Shown here piece by piece: positions 1 through 8,550 of a stretch of DNA of 43,815 nucleotides. How positions within the stretch are numbered: the stretch's first letter is position 1; each line of letters begins with the position of its first letter. This stretch comes from Tannerella sp. (GTDB lineage Bacteria > Bacteroidota > Bacteroidia > Bacteroidales > Tannerellaceae), in NCBI GenBank assembly GCA_031283785.1, contig JAITBC010000282.1, forward strand, positions 1 to 43,815. The letters are read 5' to 3'. The position numbers were made by a program, and so were the translations under genes. The notes beneath the pieces were generated by a model, which had not been told where the DNA came from, searched no databases, and saw nothing but the letters and a program-made list of their open reading frames with translations.

Positions 1-481
1 AGCTACGAATGTTGTGATGGCGGGGAAAGGGTTATCCGCAACGATGAACGAATATGGCCCCGTCTATACCCAGATGGCCGTTGACGTGCATATGCCGGGA
101 TTCGGGTCGGCATTTGTCGCCCTGGCGCTTTTCTTTTTTGCGTTTACGACGATTATGAGTTATTATTTTCAGGCCGAAACAAATATATACTTTCTGTTCC
201 GTAAGGAAAAAACGAGCTTTTATGCCGTGAACATGCTTCGGCTGTCGATGCTCGTCATCACTTATTTCACGGCAATTAACGAGATGACCCTGGCATGGGA
301 CATGGCTGATATAGGCGTCGGATTAATGGCATGGTTCAATATGATCGCCATCCTGTTATTGCAATCGATAGCCCTCCGAACATTCAATGATTATGAATCG
401 CAGTTAAGATCCGGAATCCGGCAACCCATATTTAAACCCGCATTATTAAACATCCGGCAAACAAAGGAGTGGGACAGCTAA
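1..481 (+). CDS. Sodium:alanine (AGCS) symporter, C-terminal part
   Basis: The reading frame is open from base 2, so the gene enters the window already in progress and only about the last 159 residues are seen. The segment starts TNVVMAG and contains three or four hydrophobic stretches, including one with FFFAFTTIMSYYFQAE and a late ADIGVGLMAWFN motif. These match the C-terminal transmembrane helices of the alanine/glycine:cation symporter family, which import small neutral amino acids with sodium across the inner membrane. The polar tail (from about QLRSGIRQP) is cytoplasmic in such proteins. The stop at 479-481 is followed by a hairpin at 642-662. The family call is fairly firm; the substrate is not knowable from a fragment. 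Confidence 0.82.
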   Translation, partial: ATNVVMAGKGLSATMNEYGPVYTQMAVDVHMPGFGSAFVALALFFFAFTTIMSYYFQAETNIYFLFRKEKTSFYAVNMLRLSMLVITYFTAINEMTLAWDMADIGVGLMAWFNMIAILLLQSIALRTFNDYESQLRSGIRQPIFKPALLNIRQTKEWDS

Positions 482-599
482 AACGACAAAAAAACATGGC
501 AGCCAACAGGCGGAAACAGGAAAATTGACAAGGGAAATATCTGTTTTGCAAATCATTACCTTCTGAAAAGTCCATACTTTTGCACCGGGAAATAAAATA

Positions 600-669
600 A
601 AAACTCATCCTTCTTTTAGATCTAAAAACGAGTTTTGAACAGGTATGCATTTTTTGCATACCGGATTTT
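600..669 (+). terminator. Two hairpins after the symporter gene
   Basis: A nested palindrome spans 600-636 (outer arms 600-606 and 630-636, inner arms 614-620 and 621-627). It is followed by a perfect 8-bp stem, 642-649 pairing with 655-662, with a T loop and a short T-rich run after it. The position between the symporter stop and the next gene suits transcription termination. The first palindrome could instead be a protein site. Confidence 0.45.
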
Positions 670-703
670 GTATGTCAAATTTTTATCAACAATTTAATTA
701 TTA

Positions 704-1393
704 ATGCTTATGGATGTAAATTTAAGAAAAACAGGTTTTAAAAAGGTAATGATTGTAATGCTGGTTGCGTTCGTCGGATGGATAAGTTGTCCTTCGGATG
801 GAATCGCCGGCATTAAGGAGAAAAGTAACGGTTGTGGAGAAAAGAACGACTTGAAGAATGTGACATTGAAAATTGCAGGTATATCGCCTGATGTACGTTC
901 GGAGGAAAATTCCGTCGCGGCGACGGAAACGGCGGCGGAAACGGCGGCGGACCTTAATGGCGGCTGGATTTTGTTTGCTTCCGTGCGGAATGACGTCACG
1001 AAAGTGATGGAAATAACAACGATGAATACAAATATATTAAACGGTTCTCAGGTAGATATCTCACTTTTGACCCGAATCGACGGGGTAGAAATTCGAAACG
1101 TCCCGAAATGTTCACAGTATGCTTACATTATCGTTAATCTGCCGGCCGTAAGAGGAATAACCGTTCCGGCGGTAAATATGAGCGTGACGGTGTTGATGCA
1201 AAACCTGGTCACATTCTCAGCCCGGAACGGTATTCACAACGCCGTACTGTTCGGCGAAAAAACGCTTATGGATGAAAACTCGAAGTATATTGTCCGGTTT
1301 GATCTCGCCCCTGTTGCAGATCACGACATGCGAGAAAATCATGGCGAAGGCCGGTCTCGCAAGCCTTTCCGCTACCTCCCCCGGTGTATATAA
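704..1393 (+). CDS. Exported protein of unknown function
   Basis: I do not recognise the family. The 229-residue frame begins MLMDVNLRKTGFKKV; ATG codons at 704 and 710 are both possible starts. A basic N-terminus followed by a hydrophobic core (VMIVMLVAFVGWI) and GIAG looks like a Sec signal peptide, so the product is probably periplasmic or surface exposed. Around residues 72-82 there is a low-complexity AATETAAETAAD stretch encoded by near-perfect repeats of GGAAACGGCGGC (about 916-950). The last 30 residues are highly charged and lack obvious structure, which may mean the true end has shifted by frameshift. No good ribosome binding site is visible. Whether the gene is functional is uncertain. 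Confidence 0.42.
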   Translation: MLMDVNLRKTGFKKVMIVMLVAFVGWISCPSDGIAGIKEKSNGCGEKNDLKNVTLKIAGISPDVRSEENSVAATETAAETAADLNGGWILFASVRNDVTKVMEITTMNTNILNGSQVDISLLTRIDGVEIRNVPKCSQYAYIIVNLPAVRGITVPAVNMSVTVLMQNLVTFSARNGIHNAVLFGEKTLMDENSKYIVRFDLAPVADHDMRENHGEGRSRKPFRYLPRCI

Positions 1394-1521
1394 GGGGATT
1401 TTGTATGACTGCAGGAGCGCTCCGGGTCAAAGCCTGGGGACTGCCTCCGTTACTGATGGGATGTTATAAAAAAACAAATGATTCGTCCCTCTCAATATTC
1501 CAGAAAATGATATGCGAGTGC

Positions 1522-1581
1522 CATTTTGTCGCATCAAATTGCCTCAATCAGGCTATTAATGGAGCTTATAGCGACAAAATG
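1522..1581. repeat. 11-bp inverted repeat upstream of hsp20
   Basis: CATTTTGTCGC at 1522-1532 is exactly mirrored by GCGACAAAATG at 1571-1581, with 38 bases between. It lies 112 bp before the Hsp20 start codon in a 299-base stretch (1394-1692) where I see no convincing gene. It may be an operator, a long hairpin in a leader RNA or a remnant of a repeat element. Confidence 0.5.
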
Positions 1582-1678
1582 TCATAAAAATATTTTGGCA
1601 TAAGATTTGAATTAATGAGAGCGTGAGTTTGAAAAAGAATTGAAAAAAAATCAGTTATTGAATTTAAAATTTAAAAAC

Positions 1679-1684
1679 AGGAGG
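1679..1684 (+). promoter_or_regulatory. Shine-Dalgarno site of hsp20
   Basis: AGGAGG sits eight bases before the ATG at 1693. Strong Shine-Dalgarno sites are uncommon in Bacteroidetes, so this one fixes the start and suggests high translation on induction. Confidence 0.65.
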
Positions 1685-1692
1685 ATTTAATT

Positions 1693-2130
1693 ATGACTGC
1701 ATTAGTAAGAAGAAATCAGAATCAAGGGTGGTTGCCGTTATTTTTTAACGACTTCTTTAAGGATGATTGGAGATTGGGGACGAGCGCTACGGCGCCTGCT
1801 ATTAATGTAAAAGAAACGGATGACGCCTATTGTGTGGAGGTCGCCGCTGCAGGAATGACAAAAGATGATTTCAACGTAAGCATTGACGAGGATAATGATT
1901 TGGTGGTTACGGTTGAAAAGAAAAACGAGGTGAAAGATGAAAATAAGGATGCACGTTATTTGCGTCGTGAGTTTTCATATTCGAAATTCCAGCAGACTTT
2001 GGTTTTGCCCGAAAATGTGAACAAAGATAAGATTGAGGCTAAAGTTGAACACGGCGTATTGTACGTCCGTCTGCCGAAGTTTGCTGAAAATGAAATTCAG
2101 AAAAAACAACGTTCGATTGAAATTAATTAG
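1693..2130 (+). CDS. Hsp20/alpha-crystallin small heat shock protein
   Basis: The 145-residue protein has the layout of bacterial small heat shock proteins: a short N-terminal arm, an alpha-crystallin beta-sandwich from about residue 35 to 130 (PAINVKETDDAYCVEVAAAG, then YLRREFSYSKF and the conserved AKVEHGVLYVRLPK), and a short tail. Such proteins are ATP-independent holdases that bind unfolding proteins in the cytoplasm and pass them to DnaK/ClpB. The late A-x-x-x-G-V-L motif that marks the family is intact (AKVEHGVLYV). The gene stands alone, with a strong ribosome binding site in front and a hairpin terminator behind. Length and motifs are normal for the family. Confidence 0.93.
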   Translation: MTALVRRNQNQGWLPLFFNDFFKDDWRLGTSATAPAINVKETDDAYCVEVAAAGMTKDDFNVSIDEDNDLVVTVEKKNEVKDENKDARYLRREFSYSKFQQTLVLPENVNKDKIEAKVEHGVLYVRLPKFAENEIQKKQRSIEIN

Positions 2131-2180
2131 AGGTTTTTTTTCATACAGGTACAGATAGGTATTAGTTAGTGGTAAGTGAA

Positions 2181-2214
2181 AAATCGGTGTGCGGCTCTGT
2201 TCGCACACCGATTT
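2181..2214. terminator. Hairpin after hsp20
   Basis: A perfect 13-bp stem (2181-2193 with 2202-2214, arm AAATCGGTGTGCG) closes an 8-base loop. It lies 50 bases past the hsp20 stop and is flanked by A and T runs on the two strands, so it could act in both directions. Confidence 0.75.
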
Positions 2215-2302
2215 GTCTGTCTTTGGGTTAGAAGCGGATGTTATTACTTTGTTATCGGAAGTAATTTGTATCGGAAGTAAAATGAAGATTCCCGTGCCGG
2301 CG

Positions 2303-2333
2303 TTTGTTTATTTTGAAAATGTTTGTATTTTTG
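2303..2333 (+). promoter_or_regulatory. Bacteroidetes-type promoter of the SDR gene
   Basis: TTTG at 2303-2306 and TATTTTTG at 2326-2333 are separated by 19 bases, matching the -33/-7 consensus of the Bacteroidetes primary sigma factor. Transcription would start near 2340, leaving a 5' leader of roughly 38 bases. Confidence 0.7.
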
Positions 2334-2377
2334 GACTGAAAATATGTATTAAAAGATTATAAACCCATAGTGAGCGT

Positions 2378-3103
2378 ATGAAAAAAGCGATTATTGTCGG
2401 GGCTACATCCGGTATTGGCAGGGAGGTTGCGTTATGTATGTTAAAAAGAGGATGGTTGCTTGGCGTGGCCGGCAGGCGCGAGGATGCGTTGGAGGAATTG
2501 AGAAGGAGCTATCCCGAAAATGTCATAGCGTATCCCATAGATGTTATGAAGGAAGATGCTGCGGAAAGACTGATGTGTTTGATCGGGCAAAGAGGGGGGA
2601 TGGATTTATTTTTTCTGGCTTCGGGAACGGGACGCCGGAATCTCTCGTTGGAAGAGGAAATAGAAGTGCGGACAGCGGAAACGAATGTGACCGGTTTTAT
2701 TCGTATGGTTGTTGCCGCTTACCGTTATTTCGAATCGGCAGGCGGGGGACATATTGCCGTAATCAGTTCTGTCGCCGGAACAAAAGGACTTGGCGCTGCG
2801 GCGGCATATTCGGCGACAAAGAGATTCCAGAATACATATATCGATGCGCTGGCGCAACTCTCACGAAGGAAAAACGCACTTGTCGGGTTCACCGATATCC
2901 GCCCCGGATTCGTCGATACGGCGTTGCTGAATAGTGAAGAATACAAGTATCCGATGCTGATGCGGGCGGATAAGGTGGCCGGAATCATTATGCGGGCGCT
3001 TGATAAAAAGAAGCGTGTTGTAATCATTGATTGGCGTTACCGGGCGCTTGTTTTCTTCTGGAAATTTATTCCGCAACGATTTTGGGAGAGGATGAAAATT
3101 TAA
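2378..3103 (+). CDS. SDR family NAD(P)-dependent oxidoreductase
   Basis: The 241-residue protein is a classical short-chain dehydrogenase. The Rossmann nucleotide-binding motif GATSGIG is at residues 8-14, a catalytic serine lies in the VISSVAGTKG strand near residue 130, and the catalytic Y-x3-K pair is in AYSATKRF near residues 145-152. IRPGFVDTAL after the active site fits the substrate-side loop. The C-terminal 20 residues (RYRALVFFWKFIPQRFWERM) are hydrophobic and basic and may attach the enzyme to the membrane, as in several SDRs acting on lipids or ketones. It has its own promoter and no operon partner to suggest a substrate, so the reaction stays undefined. Confidence 0.9.
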   Translation: MKKAIIVGATSGIGREVALCMLKRGWLLGVAGRREDALEELRRSYPENVIAYPIDVMKEDAAERLMCLIGQRGGMDLFFLASGTGRRNLSLEEEIEVRTAETNVTGFIRMVVAAYRYFESAGGGHIAVISSVAGTKGLGAAAAYSATKRFQNTYIDALAQLSRRKNALVGFTDIRPGFVDTALLNSEEYKYPMLMRADKVAGIIMRALDKKKRVVIIDWRYRALVFFWKFIPQRFWERMKI

Positions 3104-3287
3104 AAGTCAGCGGTTGTCATTGAAAGTTTTTTACATAAACGATATCATGCGACAACAAAATATCGGGATTATATGTTGATAAAGCACAATAAACAGAATG
3201 ACCGAATAACAGATAAAATGATTATCTTTATTCTATAAATTTTGCCGGACATTTTTATGGATCTGTATATATATAAGAACTTTTATG

Positions 3288-3295
3288 TATATTTG
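3288..3295 (+). promoter_or_regulatory. Candidate -7 box before the lipoprotein gene
   Basis: TATATTTG matches the TAnnTTTG -7 element and lies 22 bases before the chosen ATG at 3318. No clear TTTG is found at the usual distance upstream, so the call rests on the -7 box alone. Confidence 0.45.
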
Positions 3296-3317
3296 CAGCA
3301 ATTATATTTTGTTGCGA

Positions 3318-4490
3318 ATGAAAAAAGCAAATTCAATTTCAGCGATCATTCTGTTGTTAGCGGCGACGGCAGGATGCGGAGGGCAAAGACAGGCCGGCGA
3401 CGAGGAGTTCATCACAGTTGATGTTACGAAAGAATATTCTCCCAAAAAGGAACTGATTCTTCAGGACTTTATGGATGTGGAATATATTGCGCTGGAAACG
3501 AATGATGATTTTCTTAATCAGGGCTTTGTGCAGGCTATTGGGGAGAAATTCATATTAGTAAAAAACCGAAAAGACGACGGGGATATTTTTGTTTATGACA
3601 GGACAGGGAAAGCTTTAAGAAAGATAAACCGTAAGGGGGAGGGCGGCGAAGAATATACACGTGTTTATAACATAACTCTGGATGAGGATAGCGAAGAAAT
3701 GTTTGTCAACGACCTGCATAAAAGCGAAATTTTTGTATATGACTTACACGGGAATTTTAAAAGAAGTCTTAACCACAAGGACAGCGGCGGATCATTATTT
3801 TATACCGATATATTCAATTATGACGCCGATAATTTGATTTGCTATGATCAATACAATAAAGAGATAGCATTTGTACTCATATCCAAACAGGATGGCAGTA
3901 TTACCGAAGAAATTAAAATTCCGTTTAAGGAGAAGAAATTATTACAGCAGATGTTAAGGGATGGGGAAAAGACTCTTACAGTGTCTCCCGGTCCTTCCCG
4001 TTCAATAATTCCTTTTAAGGGCAATTGGCTGTTAGCAGAATTTTCGTCCGACACCGTATACGATTTTTTGCCTGATTACGGTTTGCGCCCGTTTCTTGTA
4101 AGAACTCCGTCTATACATTCCATGGATCCGGAAGTTTTTCTTCTGTTGAGGTTATTTTCCGAGCGTTATATTTTCATGGAAGCCGTAGAAAATAAATATG
4201 ACTTTGATAATAATAGTGGATTTAAGCCTGTTTTTTTTATGTATGACAAGCAGGAAAAGGCTGTTTTGGGATATACCGTATACAACGGCGATTTTTCAAT
4301 CAAAAAAGAAATGTATATGGTTGCAACAAGGCCTGTGAATCACGAAATCGAATCATGGTATCCTTTAGAAGCCCACCGGCTTGTTGAATCTTATGAGAAC
4401 GGGGAGCTGAAAGGCCGGTTAAAAGAAATTGCTGCGACATTGGATGAAGATTCAAATCCGGTGATTATGTTGATAAAGCACAAGAAGTAA
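3318..4490 (+). CDS. 6-bladed beta-propeller lipoprotein
   Basis: I chose the ATG at 3318 rather than an in-frame ATG at 3285, because it begins MKKANSISAIILLLAATAGC, a clear lipoprotein signal with the lipid-accepting cysteine near residue 20, and because the -7 box covers the earlier codon. The mature protein has the repeated beta-strand layout (FVYDRTGKALRKI, then FVYDLHGNFKRSL about 40 residues later) of the Bacteroidetes 6-bladed beta-propeller family. VEYIALETNDD near residues 44-54 is the usual opening blade of that family. Members are anchored in the outer membrane or face the periplasm; their ligands are mostly unknown. It appears to stand alone. Confidence 0.82.
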   Translation: MKKANSISAIILLLAATAGCGGQRQAGDEEFITVDVTKEYSPKKELILQDFMDVEYIALETNDDFLNQGFVQAIGEKFILVKNRKDDGDIFVYDRTGKALRKINRKGEGGEEYTRVYNITLDEDSEEMFVNDLHKSEIFVYDLHGNFKRSLNHKDSGGSLFYTDIFNYDADNLICYDQYNKEIAFVLISKQDGSITEEIKIPFKEKKLLQQMLRDGEKTLTVSPGPSRSIIPFKGNWLLAEFSSDTVYDFLPDYGLRPFLVRTPSIHSMDPEVFLLLRLFSERYIFMEAVENKYDFDNNSGFKPVFFMYDKQEKAVLGYTVYNGDFSIKKEMYMVATRPVNHEIESWYPLEAHRLVESYENGELKGRLKEIAATLDEDSNPVIMLIKHKK

Positions 4491-4685
4491 ATGGTTAATT
4501 GAACGCGGGTAAGAGAACTCACATTTGGAACAGAATTGCCGGTTGCTGCTCTTAACGGCCTGTTAACGGGGAATGTCCGGGGTTGGTGAAATGGTGAGAG
4601 CGACTTTTTTTCATTATGCACCGTTTACCGTGAGACAGCAAGAACATTTGGTATGTGATTAAGGGATTAATAAAAATAACTTTTT

Positions 4686-6536
4686 ATGAGGAGGCGTATT
4701 TTTTTGTCATTCATTATATTCGGTTTCTTTATACTTGTTTTCTTTTTGCAGAAAACGATATTCGTTCTTGTACACGGGAGTGTTAACGGGGGAGTTGGCG
4801 CGATAGAGATGTTGCAAATCCTTTATCACGGATTGTCGCTTGACATGGCGATGAGCGGATATCTGACCGTCATTCCTCTTTTTCTACTGATAGCGTCGGT
4901 TTGGTGGCCTTCCAAATTGGTGGTACGGATATTTAGCGTTTATTTTGGTATTATGCTATCCGTCGTTGTCGTCATGACGATTGTAGATATTACGCTTTAC
5001 GCTCATTGGGGATTCCACCTGGATTCAGCTGTGTTGTTATATCTGCGGAATCCGAAAGGCGTGTTTGCCGGCGTTTCCGGCTTTGAAATGTTTGTCGGTC
5101 TGTCGGCGATTGCTGTTTTTGCGCTTGTTCTCTGTTTCGGTTATGTGTTAACGGTTCGACGCGTATTGTATATGTTTTTGCCTTCCCCGCGGCATCGCGT
5201 GAAGGCATGTTTCGTATTGGTGTTATTAGCGGGCTTCCTGTTTTTGCCCATTCGAGGCGGGCTGACGGTTTCGACGATGAATGTAGGTCACGCCTATTTC
5301 AGCGATCGTATGTTCCTGAATCATGCCGCTATCAATCCGTTATTTAATTTTATGTATTCGCTTGGCAAGTCTGATAATTTTGCTTCTCAATATCAGTTCT
5401 ACGACAGGAACGAGGCGCAGCAGACGTTTAGTCGCTTGCACGAACATGGCGGGGATGTTGTCATACCTTGTTTGCTGCATACCGACCGGCCGAATATAAT
5501 CCTGTTCTTGCTTGAGAGTTTTTCGTACGATGTAGCTGTCGACTCTGTCGTAGCTCCGAATATGCACCGCTTTGCCGGAGAGGGCGTTATGTTTGATAAT
5601 TTTTATGCGAACAGCTTTCGTACCGACAGGGGATTAGTCTCCGTAATAAGCGGTTATCCGGCCCATCCTACAGTTGCCGTCATGAAATATCCGAAAAAGA
5701 CGGAAACGTTGCCGGCAATTCCCAAAAGTTTGGAACGGGTTGGATACGAAAATAAAACGATGTATTATGGAGGTGATATAAAATATGCCAATATGCGTTC
5801 TTATTTTGTGGGTACGTGTGGTATCCCGGATATTGTGTCGGACAAAGATTTCCCCATCAATGAGCGCTTGACAAAATGGGGCGTTCCCGACCGTGCACTG
5901 CTCAACCGCGTGTATCACGATCTCACGGTGAAAACACAGGATACGCCGTTCTTTAAAATAGTATTGACGCTTAGCAGCCACGAACCGTTTGATGTGCCTA
6001 CCCGTATGTTCGACGTTCCTTTTCTCAATTCGGTCAATTATGCTGACGAATGTATCGGCGAGTTTGTTAATCGTCTGAAGGCAACCGATTTGTGGGAAAA
6101 TACGTTGATTATATTCATTGCCGACCATGCCATGCAGGCTTATCCGCAAGGAGTGAATAATTACGAAAAGGCACGTTTTAAAATCCCGATGATATGGATT
6201 GGCGGAGCTGTAAGACAGCCTGTCGTTGTTCGTGATTACGGTTCGCAAAATGATTTGGCGGCAACGTTATTGTCACAACTTCGGGTTGATTATTCCGATT
6301 ATACATTCAGTAAAGATATGTTTAACCCTCAAAGTCGGAAGTTCTCGTTTTACTCGTATGTGAACGGATTTTGTATGATGGATTCGTCGGGTGTTTTTAT
6401 GTATGACAATAACCGACAAAAAGCGCTTGAACAGGTTGGCAATCCGGAAATGGAGAAACAGTCGAAAGCGTTCTTCCAGATGATGTATTATGATTTAGGG
6501 AACAGGAATGAACGTGTGGGAAGCCGTGAAGAATAG
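4686..6536 (+). CDS. LTA synthase-like membrane sulfatase/phosphoglycerol transferase
   Basis: The 616-residue protein has about five N-terminal transmembrane helices (residues 1-190) and a C-terminal alkaline-phosphatase-fold domain (about 260-590) facing the periplasm. Motifs of the LTA synthase family are visible: PNIILFLLESFSYD for the first metal-binding acid, SFRTDRG with the nucleophilic threonine, LSSHEPF with the substrate histidine, and IIFIADHAM with the metal-binding Asp-His pair. Gram-positive relatives polymerise lipoteichoic acid. Bacteroidetes have none, so this protein more likely transfers phosphoglycerol or phosphoethanolamine to a lipid or glycan of the envelope. All expected metal ligands seem present. 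It is monocistronic, with a terminator shared with the convergent rny. Confidence 0.85.
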   Translation: MRRRIFLSFIIFGFFILVFFLQKTIFVLVHGSVNGGVGAIEMLQILYHGLSLDMAMSGYLTVIPLFLLIASVWWPSKLVVRIFSVYFGIMLSVVVVMTIVDITLYAHWGFHLDSAVLLYLRNPKGVFAGVSGFEMFVGLSAIAVFALVLCFGYVLTVRRVLYMFLPSPRHRVKACFVLVLLAGFLFLPIRGGLTVSTMNVGHAYFSDRMFLNHAAINPLFNFMYSLGKSDNFASQYQFYDRNEAQQTFSRLHEHGGDVVIPCLLHTDRPNIILFLLESFSYDVAVDSVVAPNMHRFAGEGVMFDNFYANSFRTDRGLVSVISGYPAHPTVAVMKYPKKTETLPAIPKSLERVGYENKTMYYGGDIKYANMRSYFVGTCGIPDIVSDKDFPINERLTKWGVPDRALLNRVYHDLTVKTQDTPFFKIVLTLSSHEPFDVPTRMFDVPFLNSVNYADECIGEFVNRLKATDLWENTLIIFIADHAMQAYPQGVNNYEKARFKIPMIWIGGAVRQPVVVRDYGSQNDLAATLLSQLRVDYSDYTFSKDMFNPQSRKFSFYSYVNGFCMMDSSGVFMYDNNRQKALEQVGNPEMEKQSKAFFQMMYYDLGNRNERVGSREE

Positions 6537-6538
6537 CG

Positions 6539-6600
6539 AACGGGAGGAACAGGACTCGTCAAACGAATTCCTGCCTCCCCCCGTTTCGTTTTTCGTTTTT
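6539..6600 (+). terminator. Terminator between the sulfatase gene and rny
   Basis: An imperfect long stem pairs AACGGGAGG and CAGGA (6539-6554) with TCCTG and CCTCCC...CGTT (6569-6585). It is followed by a T-rich run to 6600. It lies between convergent genes and ends the plus-strand transcript. Confidence 0.6.
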
Positions 6601-8137
6601 ATTTTGCGTAGCTTACGGCGCGGGTTTCGCGGATAACGGTTATCTTCACCTGTCCGGGATATGTCATTTCGTCCTGAATCTTCTTCGCTATCTCGCCGGA
6701 GAGATTTTCGACATCCTTATCGTTTATTTTGTCGGCTCCGACTATCACGCGCAGCTCGCGACCGGCCTGTATGGCGTATGTGTTAATTACGCCGGGGTAT
6801 GACATTGCTAATTGTTCGAGGTCGTTAAGGCGCTTGATATATGCTTCCACGATTTCACGGCGTGCGCCAGGACGGGCGCCTGATATGGCGTCGCAGACCT
6901 GTACGATTGGCGCAATCATTGTCTGCATCTCCATTTCGTCATGGTGCGATCCGACGGCGTTGCATATATCGGGTTTCTCTTTATATTTTTCACAAAGTTT
7001 CATTCCTAATAATGCATGTGGCAATTCCGGTTCGTCGTCGGGCACCTTGCCTATGTCGTGCAGCAGCCCTGCACGGCGTGCTTTTTTGGGATTAAGCCCG
7101 AGTTCCGATGCCATCGTAGCGCATAAGTTTGCCGTTTCACGGGCATGTTGCAACAGGTTCTGACCGTACGACGATCGGTATTTCATTTTTCCTATCAGCC
7201 GGATCAGTTCCGGATGAAGTCCATGGATGCCGAGGTCTATCGCTGTGCGTTTTCCTGTTTCGATGACTTCTTCTTCGACTTGTTTTTTTACTTTGCCGAC
7301 TACCTCCTCGATGCGTGCCGGATGGATACGTCCGTCCTGTACCAGCTGATGAAGCGCGAGGCGGGCTATTTCGCGGCGAACAGGATCAAAACCCGACAGC
7401 ACGATCGCCTCGGGCGCGTCGTCGACGATTATTTCGATGCCGGTGACGCTTTCGAGGGCGCGGATATTACGGCCTTCACGCCCGATGATACGTCCTTTCA
7501 TCTCATCGGATTCTATGGGGAATACGGTTACGGAGTTTTCTATGGCCGTTTCGGTAGCCACCCGTTGAATTGATTGGATAACGATTTTCTTTGCTTCCAT
7601 GCCGGCCGTCATCTTCGCTTCTTCTATTATTTCGTTGATATAGGAAGACGCGTCGGTTTTAGCTTCGTCTTTCAGCGATTCGACGAGACGGTCTTTCGCG
7701 TCTTTAGCCGACAGGCCGGAAATCGTTTCCAGCTGTTCAACTTCACGTTGATGCATTTTTTCCAAGTCCTGCTGTTTCTTTTCCACAACAGCCAACTGCG
7801 ACATGAGATTTTCTTTAATGGCATCTATTTCCGCGTTTTTACGCTGTACTTCTTCCTGTCTTTGTAAGAATACCGTCTCGCGCTGTTTGAGTTTTGCTTC
7901 CGCAGACTGTATTTTTGCGTTTCGTGCCGTCACTTGTTTTTCCAATTCCGCTTTTAGTTGGATAAATTTCTCCTTCACTTCAAGCATTTTATTTTTCTTC
8001 ATCACTTCGGTCTCCTTTTCGATTTCCTTCAGCTTTTTTTCATGCTTTGATTTTGAAAGGATACGTATGATGACCCATGTCGACAGGCCGCCTGTTATAA
8101 ATGCGGCAATTATTGCTATTATATGCGTTACATCCAT
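6599..8137 (-). CDS. rny: Ribonuclease Y
   Basis: This 512-residue protein has the full RNase Y layout: an N-terminal membrane helix (residues 4-24), a long charged coiled coil (about 30-195), a KH RNA-binding domain with [15 protein letters not shown] (about 210-275), and an HD hydrolase domain with [10 protein letters not shown] and GSHHDE (about 325-420). RNase Y is a membrane-anchored endonuclease that starts mRNA decay. Both the HD metal-binding pair and the KH GxxG loop are intact and the length is standard. It lies downstream of zapA on the same strand behind a terminator-like hairpin, so it is probably expressed partly by readthrough or from a promoter I cannot recognise. Confidence 0.97.
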   Translation of the reverse strand: MDVTHIIAIIAAFITGGLSTWVIIRILSKSKHEKKLKEIEKETEVMKKNKMLEVKEKFIQLKAELEKQVTARNAKIQSAEAKLKQRETVFLQRQEEVQRKNAEIDAIKENLMSQLAVVEKKQQDLEKMHQREVEQLETISGLSAKDAKDRLVESLKDEAKTDASSYINEIIEEAKMTAGMEAKKIVIQSIQRVATETAIENSVTVFPIESDEMKGRIIGREGRNIRALESVTGIEIIVDDAPEAIVLSGFDPVRREIARLALHQLVQDGRIHPARIEEVVGKVKKQVEEEVIETGKRTAIDLGIHGLHPELIRLIGKMKYRSSYGQNLLQHARETANLCATMASELGLNPKKARRAGLLHDIGKVPDDEPELPHALLGMKLCEKYKEKPDICNAVGSHHDEMEMQTMIAPIVQVCDAISGARPGARREIVEAYIKRLNDLEQLAMSYPGVINTYAIQAGRELRVIVGADKINDKDVENLSGEIAKKIQDEMTYPGQVKITVIRETRAVSYAK

Positions 8138-8173
8138 TTGTTATTTTAGTTATTAATTGTACATTATATATAT

Positions 8174-8216
8174 AAAAAAACACTGTTCCCAAAGACTTTT
8201 GTCTTCCGAATCAGTG
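8174..8216 (-). terminator. Hairpin with U-tract between zapA and rny
   Basis: Read on the minus strand, an outer stem (8212-8216 with 8181-8185, continued by GAA/TTC) encloses an inner stem (8201-8205 with 8192-8196, TTTT loop). Seven Us follow (8174-8180). This is a good intrinsic terminator for the zapA transcript. In many bacteria 6S RNA lies beside zapA, so the 3' end of a small RNA is an alternative reading, but I cannot show a 6S fold here. Confidence 0.7.
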
Positions 8217-8238
8217 CGTGAAATCTCATTTTTAATAG

Positions 8239-8547
8239 CTACTCCTCTTTCAAAAGATTTTTTAACTCCTCATTAAGCTGTTTTATCTTTGTCGAAAAAG
8301 GGACAGTATCATTTTTCTTCTCCAATCTCAGCAAGTCTGTCGTAATATCTAAAGCCGTCATAGCCATGAGATCTTTGTCGGACAGCCTCTTAGATCCGGA
8401 GAACGCTTGTTTGTATGCAATAAATTTCTGTCGCAACTGCCTGGCTGCTTCCCGTACTAAACTTTCATCTTCGGCTTTTATCGTTACCGGATAGTTTCGT
8501 CCTTCTCCCGGGAAAGCCTCCAGATTTATCAGTATTTCATCCGACAT
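8239..8547 (-). CDS. zapA: Cell division protein ZapA
   Basis: The 102-residue protein opens with a short beta-rich head (ILINLEAFPGEGRNYPVTIK) and continues into a helix with the ZapA signature of LVREAARQLRQKF, then DLMAMTALDITTDLL and a C-terminal coiled coil. ZapA binds FtsZ in the cytoplasm and bundles protofilaments at the division ring. Length and architecture are normal. It lies 3 bases after the coiled-coil gene at 8551-8844 and shares its promoter, an arrangement common in Bacteroidetes. Downstream is rny. Confidence 0.9.
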   Translation of the reverse strand: MSDEILINLEAFPGEGRNYPVTIKAEDESLVREAARQLRQKFIAYKQAFSGSKRLSDKDLMAMTALDITTDLLRLEKKNDTVPFSTKIKQLNEELKNLLKEE

Positions 8548-8550
8548 AAT

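Noticed and set aside
1384..1587. Short plus-strand frame after the exported protein
   Set aside because: It overlaps the end of the upstream gene, has no recognisable domain and contains one arm of the inverted repeat.
7803..8156. 117-codon plus-strand frame over rny
   Set aside because: It is antisense to the coiled-coil region of rny; its long Phe/Ser runs are the complement of Lys/Glu-rich codons.
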